A stretch of 64,000 nucleotides of DNA from Pacificoceanicola sp048553275 (lineage in GTDB: Bacteria > Pseudomonadota > Alphaproteobacteria > Rhodobacterales > Rhodobacteraceae): the NCBI RefSeq assembly GCF_048553275.1, contig NZ_JBLZMW010000006.1, positions 140,317-204,316 on the forward strand, read 5' to 3'. The notes beneath the pieces are model-generated. The model did no database searches. It was not told where the DNA came from and saw only the letters and a program-made list of their open reading frames with translations. Below, one piece after another: positions 32,216 to 41,482 of this stretch. Numbering within the stretch: position 1 is the first letter of the stretch; every line of letters starts with the position of its first letter. Position numbers and translations under genes: made by a program.

Positions 32216-32799
32216 TGCGGGTGGAGGTTCTGACCGGCGCCGCGCTTGATGCCGCGCTTGATGATGTTGCGCGTTTGCGCATCACGGTCTTTCGGGCGTT
32301 TCCCTATCTCTACGATGGGTCGATTGAATACGAACGGACCTATCTCCAGACCTATCGGAACAGCGACACGGCGGTGCTCGTCGGGGCGTTCGATGGCGCG
32401 CAGCTGGTTGGGGCCGCGACCGGCACGCCGATGCTCGATCACGCACAGGATTTCGCCGCGCCCTTCGCGGCGTCCGACTTCGCGCTGGAGGACATCTTCT
32501 ACTGTGCCGAATCCGTTCTATTGCCGGACTACCGCGGGCAGGGGATCGGGCACCGCTTCTTCGACCTGCGCGAAGCGCACGCGCGGAGGCTCGGCGCCCG
32601 CTACAGCACGTTTTGCGGGGTCATTCGCCCGTCAGATCACCCGCTGCGCCCGGCGCGTTACGCGCCGCTTGATCCATTTTGGCGCAAACGTGGTTATGCG
32701 CCGCTCGACGGTGTGCAGGCCGTGTTCCGCTGGAGGGACATTGATCAGGCCGAGGAGACGGATCACCTTCTGCAATTTTGGATCAAGCCGCTGCGCTGA
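32215..32799 (+). CDS. GNAT family N-acetyltransferase
   Basis: A 194-residue GNAT protein. The acetyl-CoA pyrophosphate-binding loop is YRGQGIG (about 103-109), following the strand ESVLLPD (about 96-102), with the second half ARRLGARYSTFCGVIRP (about 122-138). The acceptor is unknown. It overlaps the SnoaL-like gene by one base and is followed after about 30 bp by a strong terminator, making it the last gene of the UPF0262-phosphatase-SnoaL-GNAT run. Confidence 0.85.
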   Translation: MRVEVLTGAALDAALDDVARLRITVFRAFPYLYDGSIEYERTYLQTYRNSDTAVLVGAFDGAQLVGAATGTPMLDHAQDFAAPFAASDFALEDIFYCAESVLLPDYRGQGIGHRFFDLREAHARRLGARYSTFCGVIRPSDHPLRPARYAPLDPFWRKRGYAPLDGVQAVFRWRDIDQAEETDHLLQFWIKPLR

Positions 32800-32832
32800 G
32801 CGCCTTTTCGTCTCTTGACCCCTAAAATGCTC

Positions 32833-32867
32833 AACGGCGCTCGCAGAACGCGGGCGCCGTTTTCTTT
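32833..32867 (+). terminator. Rho-independent terminator after the GNAT gene
   Basis: AACGGCGCTCGC (32833-32844) pairs with GCGGGCGCCGTT (32850-32861), 12 bp with one G-T, around AGAAC, followed by TTCTTTC. Closes the operon that begins at 30895. Confidence 0.9.
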
Positions 32868-32929
32868 CGCGATGTTCCAACAGGGCAAGTGTTCATGCCA
32901 GACGGCCCACGACCTTCGCGTACTCTGGC

Positions 32930-33259
32930 TCAACCGGCCTGATTCATCCGCTCGACGTAAAGCCGCATTTCCTCGGCTTCCTGCCGCGCTTCGCGCAGGC
33001 CGTCCATCGCGGCGGAAAGCTCGGCTTCGGTCTGCGCGAGTTGGTTGGTCAACTCCGCCTCGCGCTGCTGCAGGTAGGTGATCGCCTGATCGCGTGTCTC
33101 CTCTGCCTCATGCAGCTCCTGGCTCATGCGTTCCAGCTGATCCATGTCGGCCTGGCTGACCCGGCTGAACCGGTGCACCAGCCAGTTGGCAAACCAGCCC
33201 AGGCAAAATGCCACGAAAAGAATGATGGCAGTAGCAATGATGAATTCAGTTCTATTCAT
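32930..33259 (-). CDS. Single-pass membrane protein with a coiled coil
   Basis: A 109-residue protein: N-terminal membrane segment (FIIATAIILFVAFCLGWFANW, given here in parts; about 6-26) then a long Glu/Gln-rich heptad helix (about 35-105) with no other domain. ATG 33259 overlaps the 3' end of the OmpA-family gene by 8 bp, so it is probably coupled. It resembles the short YtpP/LapA-like helix proteins of Rhodobacterales but no named family is certain. A structural partner of the OmpA-like protein is a reasonable guess. Confidence 0.75.
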   Translation of the reverse strand: MNRTEFIIATAIILFVAFCLGWFANWLVHRFSRVSQADMDQLERMSQELHEAEETRDQAITYLQQREAELTNQLAQTEAELSAAMDGLREARQEAEEMRLYVERMNQAG

Positions 33260-35150
33260 CCCCGGTTCCTTCTGCGGGCGCGGCGTCGGCGCCTTGCTGG
33301 TCTTCCACCTGTTCCAGGGTGGTCTCGACGTCTTCGTCCGGTTCGAGCCGCAAGAGCTTGAATTCGATACGGCGGTTGGCTTCGCGTCCGTCCTCGGTGG
33401 CATTGTCCGCGATCGGCTCCACTTCGCCATAGCCCTTTACGGTATAGGATGCCACAGGAACCAAGCGTCCACGCAGTGCGTCGAGCACCGATTGTGCGCG
33501 CTCGCGGCTGAGTTCCTCGTTCATCGACTCCCGGCCCTGGCTGTCGGTGTGGCCGCCGATCTCGATCGGGATATCGCCGCATTTCTTCAGCAGGTCGGCC
33601 AATTCGTCGAGAATGTCCTTGGCCGAGGCGTCGAGCGTGGCGCTGCTCGGCTCGAAGGTGATCTTACGGTCGCCAATGATCTCGACGATCTGCGCCTCGC
33701 ATTCCTGCGGCGTCGGGATGCCCAGCGACGCATCGAATTTCTTCACGTATTCGACATTGATGTCGAAGTTTGCCTCGTCGCCGAGCTTGGCGGTCAGCAG
33801 GCGCGCGATTTCGGCACTCGCCTCAGTGTTGCCGGTCTTGCCGGTGACGCGGATCAAATCGGGGGTGACGGTCACCGCACCGTTGACCAGCTGCGCCAGT
33901 GCCTCGATCCCGGCCAGGGTGCGTACCGCCCAGCCGCCGGGAAGCGCCTCGTCGATGCGGGCCGCAGTGTAGACCTTTTCCGAACCGAACCGGGCGCGGG
34001 CAAAGCTGTCGGCAGTCTGGCGGGCCACTTCGCTGCCGATGCGGCCGCGCAGCTGCACTGCGCCTTCCGGGCTGAGGGTGGCGATGAATTCCGGCGGACC
34101 TTCGTCGGATTCCTCCGGTGCCTTGGGCAGGGTCGCGTGCAGGGCAAACACCTCGGGCAGGGCGGCTTCGAGTTCGCCAACGACCCGATCGAACAGCACC
34201 TGTTCGGTGCCTTCCACGGCAACCAGTGCAACATCGGCATTGGTGAAGGTCACAGAGCCGTCGCCAAGCTCCGCCAGTTTGGCAATCGCGATTTCCACCG
34301 CGTCGGGCCAGCGCCGCGACGGCACGCCCAGTCCAAGTGTACAGCTGGCCTTGCCCTCCAGCCCGGCGCGGGATGCGGCGCGCAGGATGCGATCCCGGCC
34401 TGCCTCGCTGTCGGCGGAGCAGGCATCGAACCGCGGTTTGCCCTCCTCGATCACGAAGCGCAGGGTGAACGGCGTGATGACCGGGCGCGGCGCGGTGAGG
34501 GTCAGCGCCAGCCGCAGATCGTCGGGTTTGCGCCGGGCAAGGGACGTTTCCAGCCGCCGTTTCTCTTCGCCGCTTTCGGTCATGGCCTTGATGGCGATCC
34601 GCTCGGCGTCGACGGAAATCTGGCTACGGGGCAGATCGCGCAGGGCGCCAACCGCGAAGCGCAGCGCCGCGTCCCAGCCATCGGGCGCCGGATAATCGGC
34701 CACGTCAAGCAGATCGGAGACCTCCAGATCACCGGCAATCTCGCTGAACTGGGACAACAGATCCTCGCGGTCGCTGGAGGCGGGGATCAGGCCGATGATC
34801 GAAATTCCGGCGTCGTTGCGCATGATTTCGGCGGAAAAATGCGGCGGCGCAAAGTCCTCGGGCTCGTCGATCAGCATCTGGTCGATGACCCGCGCGGCAT
34901 CGACAACGCGGCCTGCGGTGCTGAGCGCCTTGAACCGTGTGGCCTCGTCCGGTGCGGTGCCGATGAGAAAGACCTGAAGCCCGTTCGTGTCGACCTCGGC
35001 CCAGGTCAGACCTTCCCGGTCCAGTTCATTGAGCACATCGGACTCCGACGCGGTTTCGATCATCCCGACCGAGAAATAAGCGGAGACGAGGCTGACCGCT
35101 GCGGCGGCCGAAAAGGTGCCGACGATCGTGAACAGCGAAGAAAGGCGCAT
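33252..35150 (-). CDS. OmpA family protein with BON-like repeats
   Basis: A 632-residue envelope protein. An N-terminal signal or anchor (about 7-30) is followed by a long body with several BON-like segments (VDTNGLQVFLIGTAPDEATRF near 53-73 in part; VTVTPDLIRVTGKTGN near 428-443). The OmpA C-terminal peptidoglycan-binding domain is at about 495-610: ITFEPSSATLD, IEIGGHTDSQGRESMN, LSRERAQSVLDAL and GYGEVEPIADN. The last 25 residues are acidic. It probably ties the inner or outer membrane to the wall. Known relatives include ArfA of mycobacteria. It overlaps the downstream coiled-coil gene. Confidence 0.88.
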   Translation of the reverse strand: MRLSSLFTIVGTFSAAAAVSLVSAYFSVGMIETASESDVLNELDREGLTWAEVDTNGLQVFLIGTAPDEATRFKALSTAGRVVDAARVIDQMLIDEPEDFAPPHFSAEIMRNDAGISIIGLIPASSDREDLLSQFSEIAGDLEVSDLLDVADYPAPDGWDAALRFAVGALRDLPRSQISVDAERIAIKAMTESGEEKRRLETSLARRKPDDLRLALTLTAPRPVITPFTLRFVIEEGKPRFDACSADSEAGRDRILRAASRAGLEGKASCTLGLGVPSRRWPDAVEIAIAKLAELGDGSVTFTNADVALVAVEGTEQVLFDRVVGELEAALPEVFALHATLPKAPEESDEGPPEFIATLSPEGAVQLRGRIGSEVARQTADSFARARFGSEKVYTAARIDEALPGGWAVRTLAGIEALAQLVNGAVTVTPDLIRVTGKTGNTEASAEIARLLTAKLGDEANFDINVEYVKKFDASLGIPTPQECEAQIVEIIGDRKITFEPSSATLDASAKDILDELADLLKKCGDIPIEIGGHTDSQGRESMNEELSRERAQSVLDALRGRLVPVASYTVKGYGEVEPIADNATEDGREANRRIEFKLLRLEPDEDVETTLEQVEDQQGADAAPAEGTGDE

Positions 35151-35211
35151 CGGCGCTCTGCATCCTTTGTTTGGGTGCGTCGGTGATACGCAAGCCGTGC
35201 CGGATAGGCAA

Positions 35212-36177
35212 TCACAGCAGGACGGCGATGGCGAAAAACAGCACAGGAATCAGGCCTGCGTCGCGGTTTGACCGAAACAGTTCGAGCAGGCGGTCGGCAT
35301 CGTCCATCTTCAGGCGACGCATCTGCCAGAGCATGTGCCAGCCCATGGCCCATGGGCCAACAAGCAGGATCACCAATTCGAGGATGGCTCCGTCCGGGGC
35401 CGCCAGGACAATCGCGATCCCCATCAGGGTCGTGCAGGCCACCATGAACCGGGCGAGCCACTGCGGCGTGTTGTCGCCGAACAGCCGGGCGGTGGATTTT
35501 ACCCCGATCAGCGCGTCGTCTTCCTTGTCCTGATGGGCATAGATCGTGTCGTAGAAGAGCGTCCATGCCATGCCGGAAACGTAGAGCAGCACCGCCGGCC
35601 AGCCAAGACTGCCGGAATGCGCGGTCCAGGCCAGCAGTGCGCCCCAGTTGAAGGCAATGCCTAGGAAAATCTGCGGCCACCATGTGAATCGTTTGGCAAA
35701 GGGGTAGATGGCGACGGGAACCAGAGAAATCACGCCAAGCGCAATCGCGGCTGGCGGGAAGGTGATCAGGATCAGAAAGGCAATCAGGCATTGCACCACG
35801 GCCCAGGCCAGCGCCTGCCTGGCCGTGACCTGCCCCGAGGGAATCGGCCTTGAGGCGGTGCGGTCCACCGATCCGTCGATGTCGCGGTCCGTGATGTCAT
35901 TCCATGTGCAGCCCGCGCCGCGCATCAGTACTGCGCCAATCCCGCAAGAGGCGAAGATCCAGACATCGAACCAACCGGCCTGGCCATCGGCCACCATCGA
36001 CAGCAGCAACCCCCACCAGCAAGGCAACAGCAGCAGCCACGTGCCAATCGGCCGGTCGGCGCGGGACAGGCGCAGGTAAGGCCGTGTCCATGCGGGGGCG
36101 TGATGGTCCACCCAATTGCCGCGCACGGCGTCACGAACCTGTCCTTCAGCCTCTGGCGTCTGGGATGTGCCGGTCAT
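35212..36177 (-). CDS. ubiA: 4-hydroxybenzoate octaprenyltransferase
   Basis: A 321-residue integral membrane prenyltransferase of ubiquinone synthesis, attaching the polyprenyl chain to 4-hydroxybenzoate. The two Asp-rich motifs are NDITDRDIDGSVDRT (93-107) and DTIYAHQDKEDD (about 209-220), and about eight membrane segments are visible. The N-terminal 30 residues are polar. Start ATG 36177 is 11 bp from the divergent rsmE start, so the promoters must overlap both genes. A chlorophyll synthase is less likely, because the motif set and length fit UbiA. Confidence 0.94.
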   Translation of the reverse strand: MTGTSQTPEAEGQVRDAVRGNWVDHHAPAWTRPYLRLSRADRPIGTWLLLLPCWWGLLLSMVADGQAGWFDVWIFASCGIGAVLMRGAGCTWNDITDRDIDGSVDRTASRPIPSGQVTARQALAWAVVQCLIAFLILITFPPAAIALGVISLVPVAIYPFAKRFTWWPQIFLGIAFNWGALLAWTAHSGSLGWPAVLLYVSGMAWTLFYDTIYAHQDKEDDALIGVKSTARLFGDNTPQWLARFMVACTTLMGIAIVLAAPDGAILELVILLVGPWAMGWHMLWQMRRLKMDDADRLLELFRSNRDAGLIPVLFFAIAVLL

Positions 36178-36188
36178 ATGTTGGCCTC

Positions 36189-36914
36189 ATGAATGCGAAA
36201 ATCCGCCTCTACGTACAGCACCCTTTGGGTGAGGGACAACCGGTGCCGCTGTCGCGGGAACAGGCTCATTACCTTTTCGGCGTCATGCGGCTCAGTGTGG
36301 GGGACGCGGTTGCGCTGTTCAACGGGCGTGATGGCGAATGGCAAGCCGAGGTCATGGAGGCGGGTAAGCGTGGCGGCACTCTCGCATGTCGCCTGCAGTC
36401 CGCGCCTCTGGCTGTGCCTCCGGACCTGTGGCTGTGTTTTGCTCCGATCAAGAAGGCCCGCACCGATTTCATCGTCGAAAAGGCTGCCGAATTGGGAGTC
36501 CGGCGCGTTGTTCCTGTTGCGACCGAGTTCACCAATTCGGAGCGCATCCGGCAGGATCGGCTGCAGGCCCATGCGGTCGAGGCGGCAGAGCAATGCGGTG
36601 GCACCTTCGTGCCCGAGGTCACGGGCCTGATCCGCCTGGACAGGCTCCTGAGCGATTGGCCATCGGGGCGGCGGCTTCTGTTTTGCGACGAGGCGCGCCT
36701 CGGTGAACATATGACGCTTCCGGATCGGGAGGCGGCAGGCCCCTGGGCGATTCTCATTGGCCCGGAGGGGGGCTTCAGCGCAAGCGAGCGGGATCGGTTG
36801 GCAGGGCTGCCTTTCACGCATCCCATCGCGCTCGGGCCGCGAATTCTGCGCGCCGATACGGCGGCGGTTGCCGCGATGACGCTCTGGCAGGCGTGGTTGG
36901 GAGACTGGACATGA
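36189..36914 (+). CDS. rsmE: 16S rRNA (uracil(1498)-N(3))-methyltransferase
   Basis: A 241-residue SPOUT-class methyltransferase modifying m3U1498 of 16S rRNA with SAM. The N-terminal PUA-like domain contains LSREQAHYLFGVMRLSVGD (about 20-38). The knot has KKARTDFIVEKAAELGV (about 94-110), LIGPEGGFSASE (about 190-201) and LGPRILRADTA (about 217-227). ATG 36189 diverges from ubiA. Its stop overlaps the next start (ATGA), and gshA follows, a cluster common in Rhodobacterales and other alphaproteobacteria (from memory). Confidence 0.95.
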   Translation: MNAKIRLYVQHPLGEGQPVPLSREQAHYLFGVMRLSVGDAVALFNGRDGEWQAEVMEAGKRGGTLACRLQSAPLAVPPDLWLCFAPIKKARTDFIVEKAAELGVRRVVPVATEFTNSERIRQDRLQAHAVEAAEQCGGTFVPEVTGLIRLDRLLSDWPSGRRLLFCDEARLGEHMTLPDREAAGPWAILIGPEGGFSASERDRLAGLPFTHPIALGPRILRADTAAVAAMTLWQAWLGDWT

Positions 36915-37435
36915 TCCGGCGCGAGGCGGCCGAAACACTTGTCCGGTTTCGTGAGCCGTTGATCGGTGCGGGCGTTTTGGCGCTCGGGCTGTATTGGGCT
37001 TTTTTTACTGGCGGCGGGCTGCTGCATTGGATCGGCTATGCGGTGGGTTTGATCGGACTCGCCCTGATTGTCTCGGGTCTGCAACGCGTGCGGTTTCGGC
37101 GCGGCGATGGCGGGCCGGGGATCGTGCAGGTTGTCGAAGGCCGCATCACCTACTTCGGGCCACTCTCCGGCGGTGTTGTCGATATCGAGGCGCTCAAGGC
37201 CCTGACCCTTGTCAGGGAGGCAAAGCCGCCGCATTGGCGGTTGGAGCAACTTGGTCAGCCCCCACTGTTGATCCCGGTAAACGCCGAAGGGGCGGAGGCG
37301 CTGTTCGATGCGTTTGCGCATCTTCCGGGCATTCGCACGGAGTACATGCTGCGCGAGTTGGAACGGGGCGAGGCTGATGCGGTTGTGATCTGGCGCGCTG
37401 TCACTGTGCGTGATCCTGCCTTTCGGCTGCATTGA
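36911..37435 (+). CDS. Conserved membrane protein of unknown function between rsmE and gshA
   Basis: A 174-residue protein with two adjacent membrane segments (about 21-40 and 42-60), then a soluble domain with strand-rich parts (GIVQVVEGRITYFGPLSGG near 72-90) and an ending WRAVTVRDPAFRLH. ATG 36911 overlaps the rsmE stop. I do not recognise a named domain; the position next to gshA is conserved (from memory), but it gives no reaction. The soluble part follows the hydrophobic hairpin, so it is probably cytoplasmic. Confidence 0.8.
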   Translation: MIRREAAETLVRFREPLIGAGVLALGLYWAFFTGGGLLHWIGYAVGLIGLALIVSGLQRVRFRRGDGGPGIVQVVEGRITYFGPLSGGVVDIEALKALTLVREAKPPHWRLEQLGQPPLLIPVNAEGAEALFDAFAHLPGIRTEYMLRELERGEADAVVIWRAVTVRDPAFRLH

Positions 37436-37502
37436 CACCCGGAAATTTTGCGACCAAGGCTGAAATCCCAAACGCGTCAGGCCCAAATTCGGAGCATTAC
37501 CC

Positions 37503-38873
37503 ATGTCCATTCCTCAATCCGGCGGCGGGCCGATCGAGAGCCGCGAGCAGATGATCGAGTATCTGGCCTCTGGCAGTAAGCCGAAAGAGGACTGGCGCAT
37601 CGGCACCGAGCACGAGAAATTCGGCTACTGCAAGGATTCGCTGAAACCGCTGCCCTATGACGGCGAGCGTTCGATTCGCGCGGTGCTGGAAGGGCTGCGC
37701 GACCGTCATGGCTGGGACGAAGTGCGCGAAGGCGGCCATCTGATCGGCCTCGAAAAGGATGGCGCCAACGTCAGTCTTGAACCCGGAGGAGCGCTGGAGC
37801 TGTCGGGCGCGCCGCTGGAAACCATCCACCAGACCTGCGACGAGGTGAATGTGCACCTCGCCGAGGTCAAGGGGATCGCTGACGAGATCGGCGTCGGGTT
37901 CATCGGGCTTGGCGCTGCGCCGCTTTGGAGCCATGAGGAAATGCCCCTCATGCCCAAGGGCCGCTACAAGCTCATGAACGATTACATGCAAAAGGTCGGC
38001 ACCATGGGCACCGCCATGATGCGTCGCACGTGCACGGTTCAGGTCAACCTCGATTTCGGCTCGGAAGCGGACATGGTGCAGAAAATGCGCGTCGCGCTGG
38101 CGCTTCAGCCCGTGGCGACGGCGCTTTTTGCCAACTCTCCCTTCTTCGAAGGCAAGGTGAATGGTCACAAAAGCTGGCGCTCGGTGATCTGGCGCAATCT
38201 GGACGACGCCCGCACCGGCATGTTGCCCTTCGTCTTCGACGAGGGATTCGGATTCGAAGCCTGGGTCGATTACGTACTCGATGTGCCGATGTATTTCGTC
38301 TACCGCGATGGCAAGTATATCAATGCCTTGGGCCAATCATTCCGCGATTTCCTCAAGGGTCAGCTTCCGGCCCTGCCGGGCGAGACGCCGACGCTCTCCG
38401 ACTGGGCTGATCACCTGACCACGGTGTTCCCCGAAGCGCGGCTCAAGAAATACATCGAAATGCGCGGTGCCGATGGCGGCCCGTGGCGGCGTCTTTGTGC
38501 CTTGCCTGCCTTCTGGGTCGGCCTGACGTACGATCAGGGAGCGCTGGATGCAGCTTGGGACCTTGTGAAGGATTGGGACGCGGAAACCCGGGAGGCGCTA
38601 CGCGTTGCGGCCTCTGTTGACGGGCTGCAGGCCGAGGTGGGCGGCTTGAAGATGCACGATCTTGCGCGCGAGGTCGTCGATATCGCTGACGCAGGCCTCA
38701 AGGCGCGGGCCCGGCCCGGTGCCGGCGGTCTTGTTCCGGACGAGACGCATTTCCTCAATGCGCTGAAGGAAAGCATCGAAACCGGAAAAGTGCCCGCCGA
38801 CGAATTGCTCGACCGTTACAACGGCGACTGGAACGGCGATCTAACCCGCATCTATGCAGACTACAGCTACTGA
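37503..38873 (+). CDS. gshA: Glutamate-cysteine ligase (plant/alphaproteobacterial type)
   Basis: A 456-residue ATP-dependent enzyme joining Glu and Cys, the first step of glutathione synthesis. It belongs to the plant/Agrobacterium class rather than the E. coli class. Typical parts are WRIGTEHEKFGY (31-42), VSLEPGGALELSGAP (about 90-104), MRRTCTVQVNLDFGSE (about 173-188) and EMRGADGGPWRRLCALPAFWVG (in parts, about 320-341). ATG 37503 is preceded by GGAG. It is 67 bp downstream of the membrane-protein gene; ggt, which breaks glutathione down, lies 0.7 kb further. Confidence 0.94.
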   Translation: MSIPQSGGGPIESREQMIEYLASGSKPKEDWRIGTEHEKFGYCKDSLKPLPYDGERSIRAVLEGLRDRHGWDEVREGGHLIGLEKDGANVSLEPGGALELSGAPLETIHQTCDEVNVHLAEVKGIADEIGVGFIGLGAAPLWSHEEMPLMPKGRYKLMNDYMQKVGTMGTAMMRRTCTVQVNLDFGSEADMVQKMRVALALQPVATALFANSPFFEGKVNGHKSWRSVIWRNLDDARTGMLPFVFDEGFGFEAWVDYVLDVPMYFVYRDGKYINALGQSFRDFLKGQLPALPGETPTLSDWADHLTTVFPEARLKKYIEMRGADGGPWRRLCALPAFWVGLTYDQGALDAAWDLVKDWDAETREALRVAASVDGLQAEVGGLKMHDLAREVVDIADAGLKARARPGAGGLVPDETHFLNALKESIETGKVPADELLDRYNGDWNGDLTRIYADYSY

Positions 38874-38893
38874 TCGCGCAGAGGGGCAGGGCG

Positions 38894-39478
38894 TCAGGCG
38901 CCCTGTCCGAGCACCCGCGTGCGGTAGTAATCCTTGATCTCGTTGCGGCGCTGTTCAATCATGTCTGGCGTTGGTTCCGCCTCGCCGTTCACGAGGTAGG
39001 CGTAGCTCTGGTACGCGTTGTGCGGCTTGACGTCCTGTCTTTGAACTTCAGACAGCCCCATGCGCCGGCTCTGCGACGTCTTTTCATGAGTCCAGCAATG
39101 CGCCGGGGGCTGCCCCCAGGCATTTTCGTCAGGCTGTGATGGCAGCGTCAGAATGAAATGCGTGATGACCGGCCCGATCAGCGGCACGGCGACCAGAAAC
39201 AGCCAAAACCCGGACCGCCCCGTATCGTGCAACCGACGTATGCGCAGCGACAGGTAAGGAACGAAAGACAGGATCAGGATCCACGGCGTGAGCAAAGTGC
39301 TCATCCCGAAGGCTTCACTCCCCCTTTCCAGGAGGGTGAGGCCATCCATGACAATTGATCCCAGGGTTAGACCGCCAAGGAACAGGAAGGCCCACCAGAA
39401 CTCGGCCCGCGTGGCGCGCCCACTGAAATCGAAGGCCTTGAACGCGAAGTTCTCAACGGCTGCAATCGGTCCGACCAT
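38894..39478 (-). CDS. DUF805 family membrane protein
   Basis: A 194-residue protein. The DUF805 core (about 10-115) begins FAFKAFDFSGRATRAEFWW (in part) with three to four membrane segments and the hallmark IRRLHDTGRSGFW (79-91). A polar C-terminal extension of about 75 residues follows, ending IKDYYRTRVLGQGA. Function unknown. Its stop lies in the loop of a hairpin (38887-38905) that also ends the converging gshA transcript. Confidence 0.9.
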   Translation of the reverse strand: MVGPIAAVENFAFKAFDFSGRATRAEFWWAFLFLGGLTLGSIVMDGLTLLERGSEAFGMSTLLTPWILILSFVPYLSLRIRRLHDTGRSGFWLFLVAVPLIGPVITHFILTLPSQPDENAWGQPPAHCWTHEKTSQSRRMGLSEVQRQDVKPHNAYQSYAYLVNGEAEPTPDMIEQRRNEIKDYYRTRVLGQGA

Positions 39479-39616
39479 GTGCCAGCTCTCCCGGATCTGT
39501 TAACCCTATGGGTGGCAACAGACCGGGGCCAAAATTGGGCGGGGCGGGGGCAACTGTCTGGCCAGCCCTGCGAATTGATGAAAATTTGCAGGATTGTCCC
39601 GGCCCCCGCCGCAGTT

Positions 39617-41191
39617 TCAGTAGCCGATGGCGCAGCCGTCCTTTCGCGGATCGGATGCGCCTTCGAGAACGCCATTTTCATGGATAACAATCGCCTGTGC
39701 GCCCCCGATGGGCGTTTCGGGGGTTTCGATGTCGTGCCCCTTCTCGGCCAATACCTTGGCAACATCCGGGGCAAAACCGCGCTCCAGTCGCAGTTTGCCT
39801 GCTTCGGCAAAGCTGCGCGGAGCGTCGAGCGCCTCTTGGGCATGCATCCCGAAATCGGTCATGTTCGACACCACGCGGGCGTGGCCGTTGGGCTGATATT
39901 GTCCGCCCATTACGCCAAAGGGCATCGTCACTCGTCCGCCATCGCGCAGCATCGCGGGGATGATGGTGTGCATGGGGCGCTTGCCGCCTTGCATCTCGTT
40001 CGGATGCCCCTCCTTGAGCGAGAAACCCGCGCCGCGATTTTGAAAAAGAATGCCGAACTTGTCGGACGCGATACCGGAGCCGAAGCCGTGAAAGACCGAA
40101 TAGATCAGCGATACGGACATGCGATCCTTGTCGACCACGGTGATGTAGATCGTGTCTTTATGCACCGCTTCGGAGGCCTGTGTGGCAGAGGCCATGGCGC
40201 GCTTGGGGTCGATCAACCCGGCGAGCTCTACCGCCGTTTCCATACTGGTCAGATGCTCCAGCCGGTCCATGGTCTCCGGATCAGACAGGAACCGGTTGCG
40301 GGCGTCATAAGCCAGTTTGGCCGCCTCCGCCTCGAGGTGCACACGCTCCGCGCCAAACGGCTCAAGCGAGGAAATATCGAACTGCGACAGGATATTCAGC
40401 ATCAATTGGGCAATGATGCCCTGACCGTTTGGCGGGTGCTCCAGAAGCTCACGCCCGCGATAATCGCTGCCGACCGGGGCGCCGACCGTGCAGTGCGTTG
40501 CGGCAAAGTCATCGAGCGTGTGCTTGCCGCCGAGCGCTTGCAGCGACGCCACCATATCCTCGGCCACTTCGCCTTCGTAAAACCCTTTTCGCCCGTCTTT
40601 TGCGATGCGTTTCAGAGCCTCGGCCTGCGCGGGCAGGGCAAAAAGATCGCCGGGATTCGGGATGGCGCCGGGTTGGAAATGGCGCAGCGCGTGGCCTTGC
40701 AGGACGCCCGCGTCCCTGGCCCAGTCGAAGGCAACGCGCGGCGCGATGGGAATTCCGTGCTCCATGTAATGGATCGCCGGAGCGAGGCTGTCGGCAAGCC
40801 CGAGCTTGCCCCAGTTTTCCGACATGGTGCAAAAGGCGTCGATCGCGCCAGGGATGGTGACCGCATCAGGCGTGTTCAGCGGCACAGTGGCCATGCCCTT
40901 GTCCCGCAGACTTGAGGCGGAGGCGGCGGCCGGCGCGCGGCCGGAGCCGTTGACGGCGATGACATCGTCGCTGCCGGCGGGCGAGACGAGCGTAAAGCAA
41001 TCGCCGCCGATCCCGGTCATTTGCGGCTCGGCCAGGCCAAGCAGTACAGCGCCCGCGATGGCGGCGTCCATGGCATTGCCGCCCCGGCGCAGAATTTCGA
41101 CAGCTGCGTTCGCGGCGATCGGATGCGAGGTCGCGCAAATGCCATTCGTGGCATAGACCGCCGAGCGTCCTGGTAGTTGGAAATCACGCAT
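39617..41191 (-). CDS. ggt: Gamma-glutamyltransferase family protein (Ntn hydrolase)
   Basis: A 524-residue gamma-glutamyltranspeptidase-family enzyme that hydrolyses or transfers the gamma-glutamyl group of glutathione and related amides. It is made as one chain and cut before a Thr; the candidate is Thr in HKDTIYITVVDKDRM (near residue 347). Other landmarks are GGNAMDAAIA (about 38-47) and PMHTIIPAML. There is no signal peptide, so it is probably cytoplasmic, unlike E. coli Ggt. ATG 41191 follows GGAGGAG. Two hairpin elements lie in the upstream leader (41273-41556). Confidence 0.88.
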   Translation of the reverse strand: MRDFQLPGRSAVYATNGICATSHPIAANAAVEILRRGGNAMDAAIAGAVLLGLAEPQMTGIGGDCFTLVSPAGSDDVIAVNGSGRAPAAASASSLRDKGMATVPLNTPDAVTIPGAIDAFCTMSENWGKLGLADSLAPAIHYMEHGIPIAPRVAFDWARDAGVLQGHALRHFQPGAIPNPGDLFALPAQAEALKRIAKDGRKGFYEGEVAEDMVASLQALGGKHTLDDFAATHCTVGAPVGSDYRGRELLEHPPNGQGIIAQLMLNILSQFDISSLEPFGAERVHLEAEAAKLAYDARNRFLSDPETMDRLEHLTSMETAVELAGLIDPKRAMASATQASEAVHKDTIYITVVDKDRMSVSLIYSVFHGFGSGIASDKFGILFQNRGAGFSLKEGHPNEMQGGKRPMHTIIPAMLRDGGRVTMPFGVMGGQYQPNGHARVVSNMTDFGMHAQEALDAPRSFAEAGKLRLERGFAPDVAKVLAEKGHDIETPETPIGGAQAIVIHENGVLEGASDPRKDGCAIGY

Positions 41192-41272
41192 GGGTCAGGC
41201 TCCTCCCTCAATGCTTTCGGCGCGAGGATAGACCCGTGCGGGCCGAGGTCAATGGAGGCTATGCTTTGGAAG

Positions 41273-41346
41273 AAGTGTCTCGACGCCGTGCACTGGGTGG
41301 GGGCTGTTAATGCACGGCGCCGAGTGAAGCCTATTGCAGCTACAAG
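41273..41346 (-). ncRNA. Candidate structured RNA element, proximal copy
   Basis: Hairpin at 41279-41324: a 14-bp stem and an 18-nt loop that reads on the minus strand TTAACAGCCCCCACCCAG. As minus-strand RNA every stem position pairs (one G-U); as plus-strand RNA there is an A-C mismatch. The flanks are also shared with the second copy 210 bp away (identical TGCAGCTACAAG on the plus strand). It is 82 bp upstream of the ggt start. It could be a small RNA or part of the ggt leader. Confidence 0.55.
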
Positions 41347-41482
41347 ACGGATCTTGTCGCGCAATGCGGGCAGAATTGTGGTGCGGTTTGGGAAAATGCA
41401 CGGCTTGTAAGCGGCCACCTGGCAATGCCGAATTCGCCGCGCGCGGCGCGGGAAGGACGATTGCAATGTCGGGGATCGGAGT

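Noticed and set aside
33144..35186. 680-codon open frame on the plus strand opposite the OmpA-family gene
   Set aside because: Composition (Arg/Gly/His-rich) and position fit a shadow of the OmpA gene, whose domains are clear on the minus strand.
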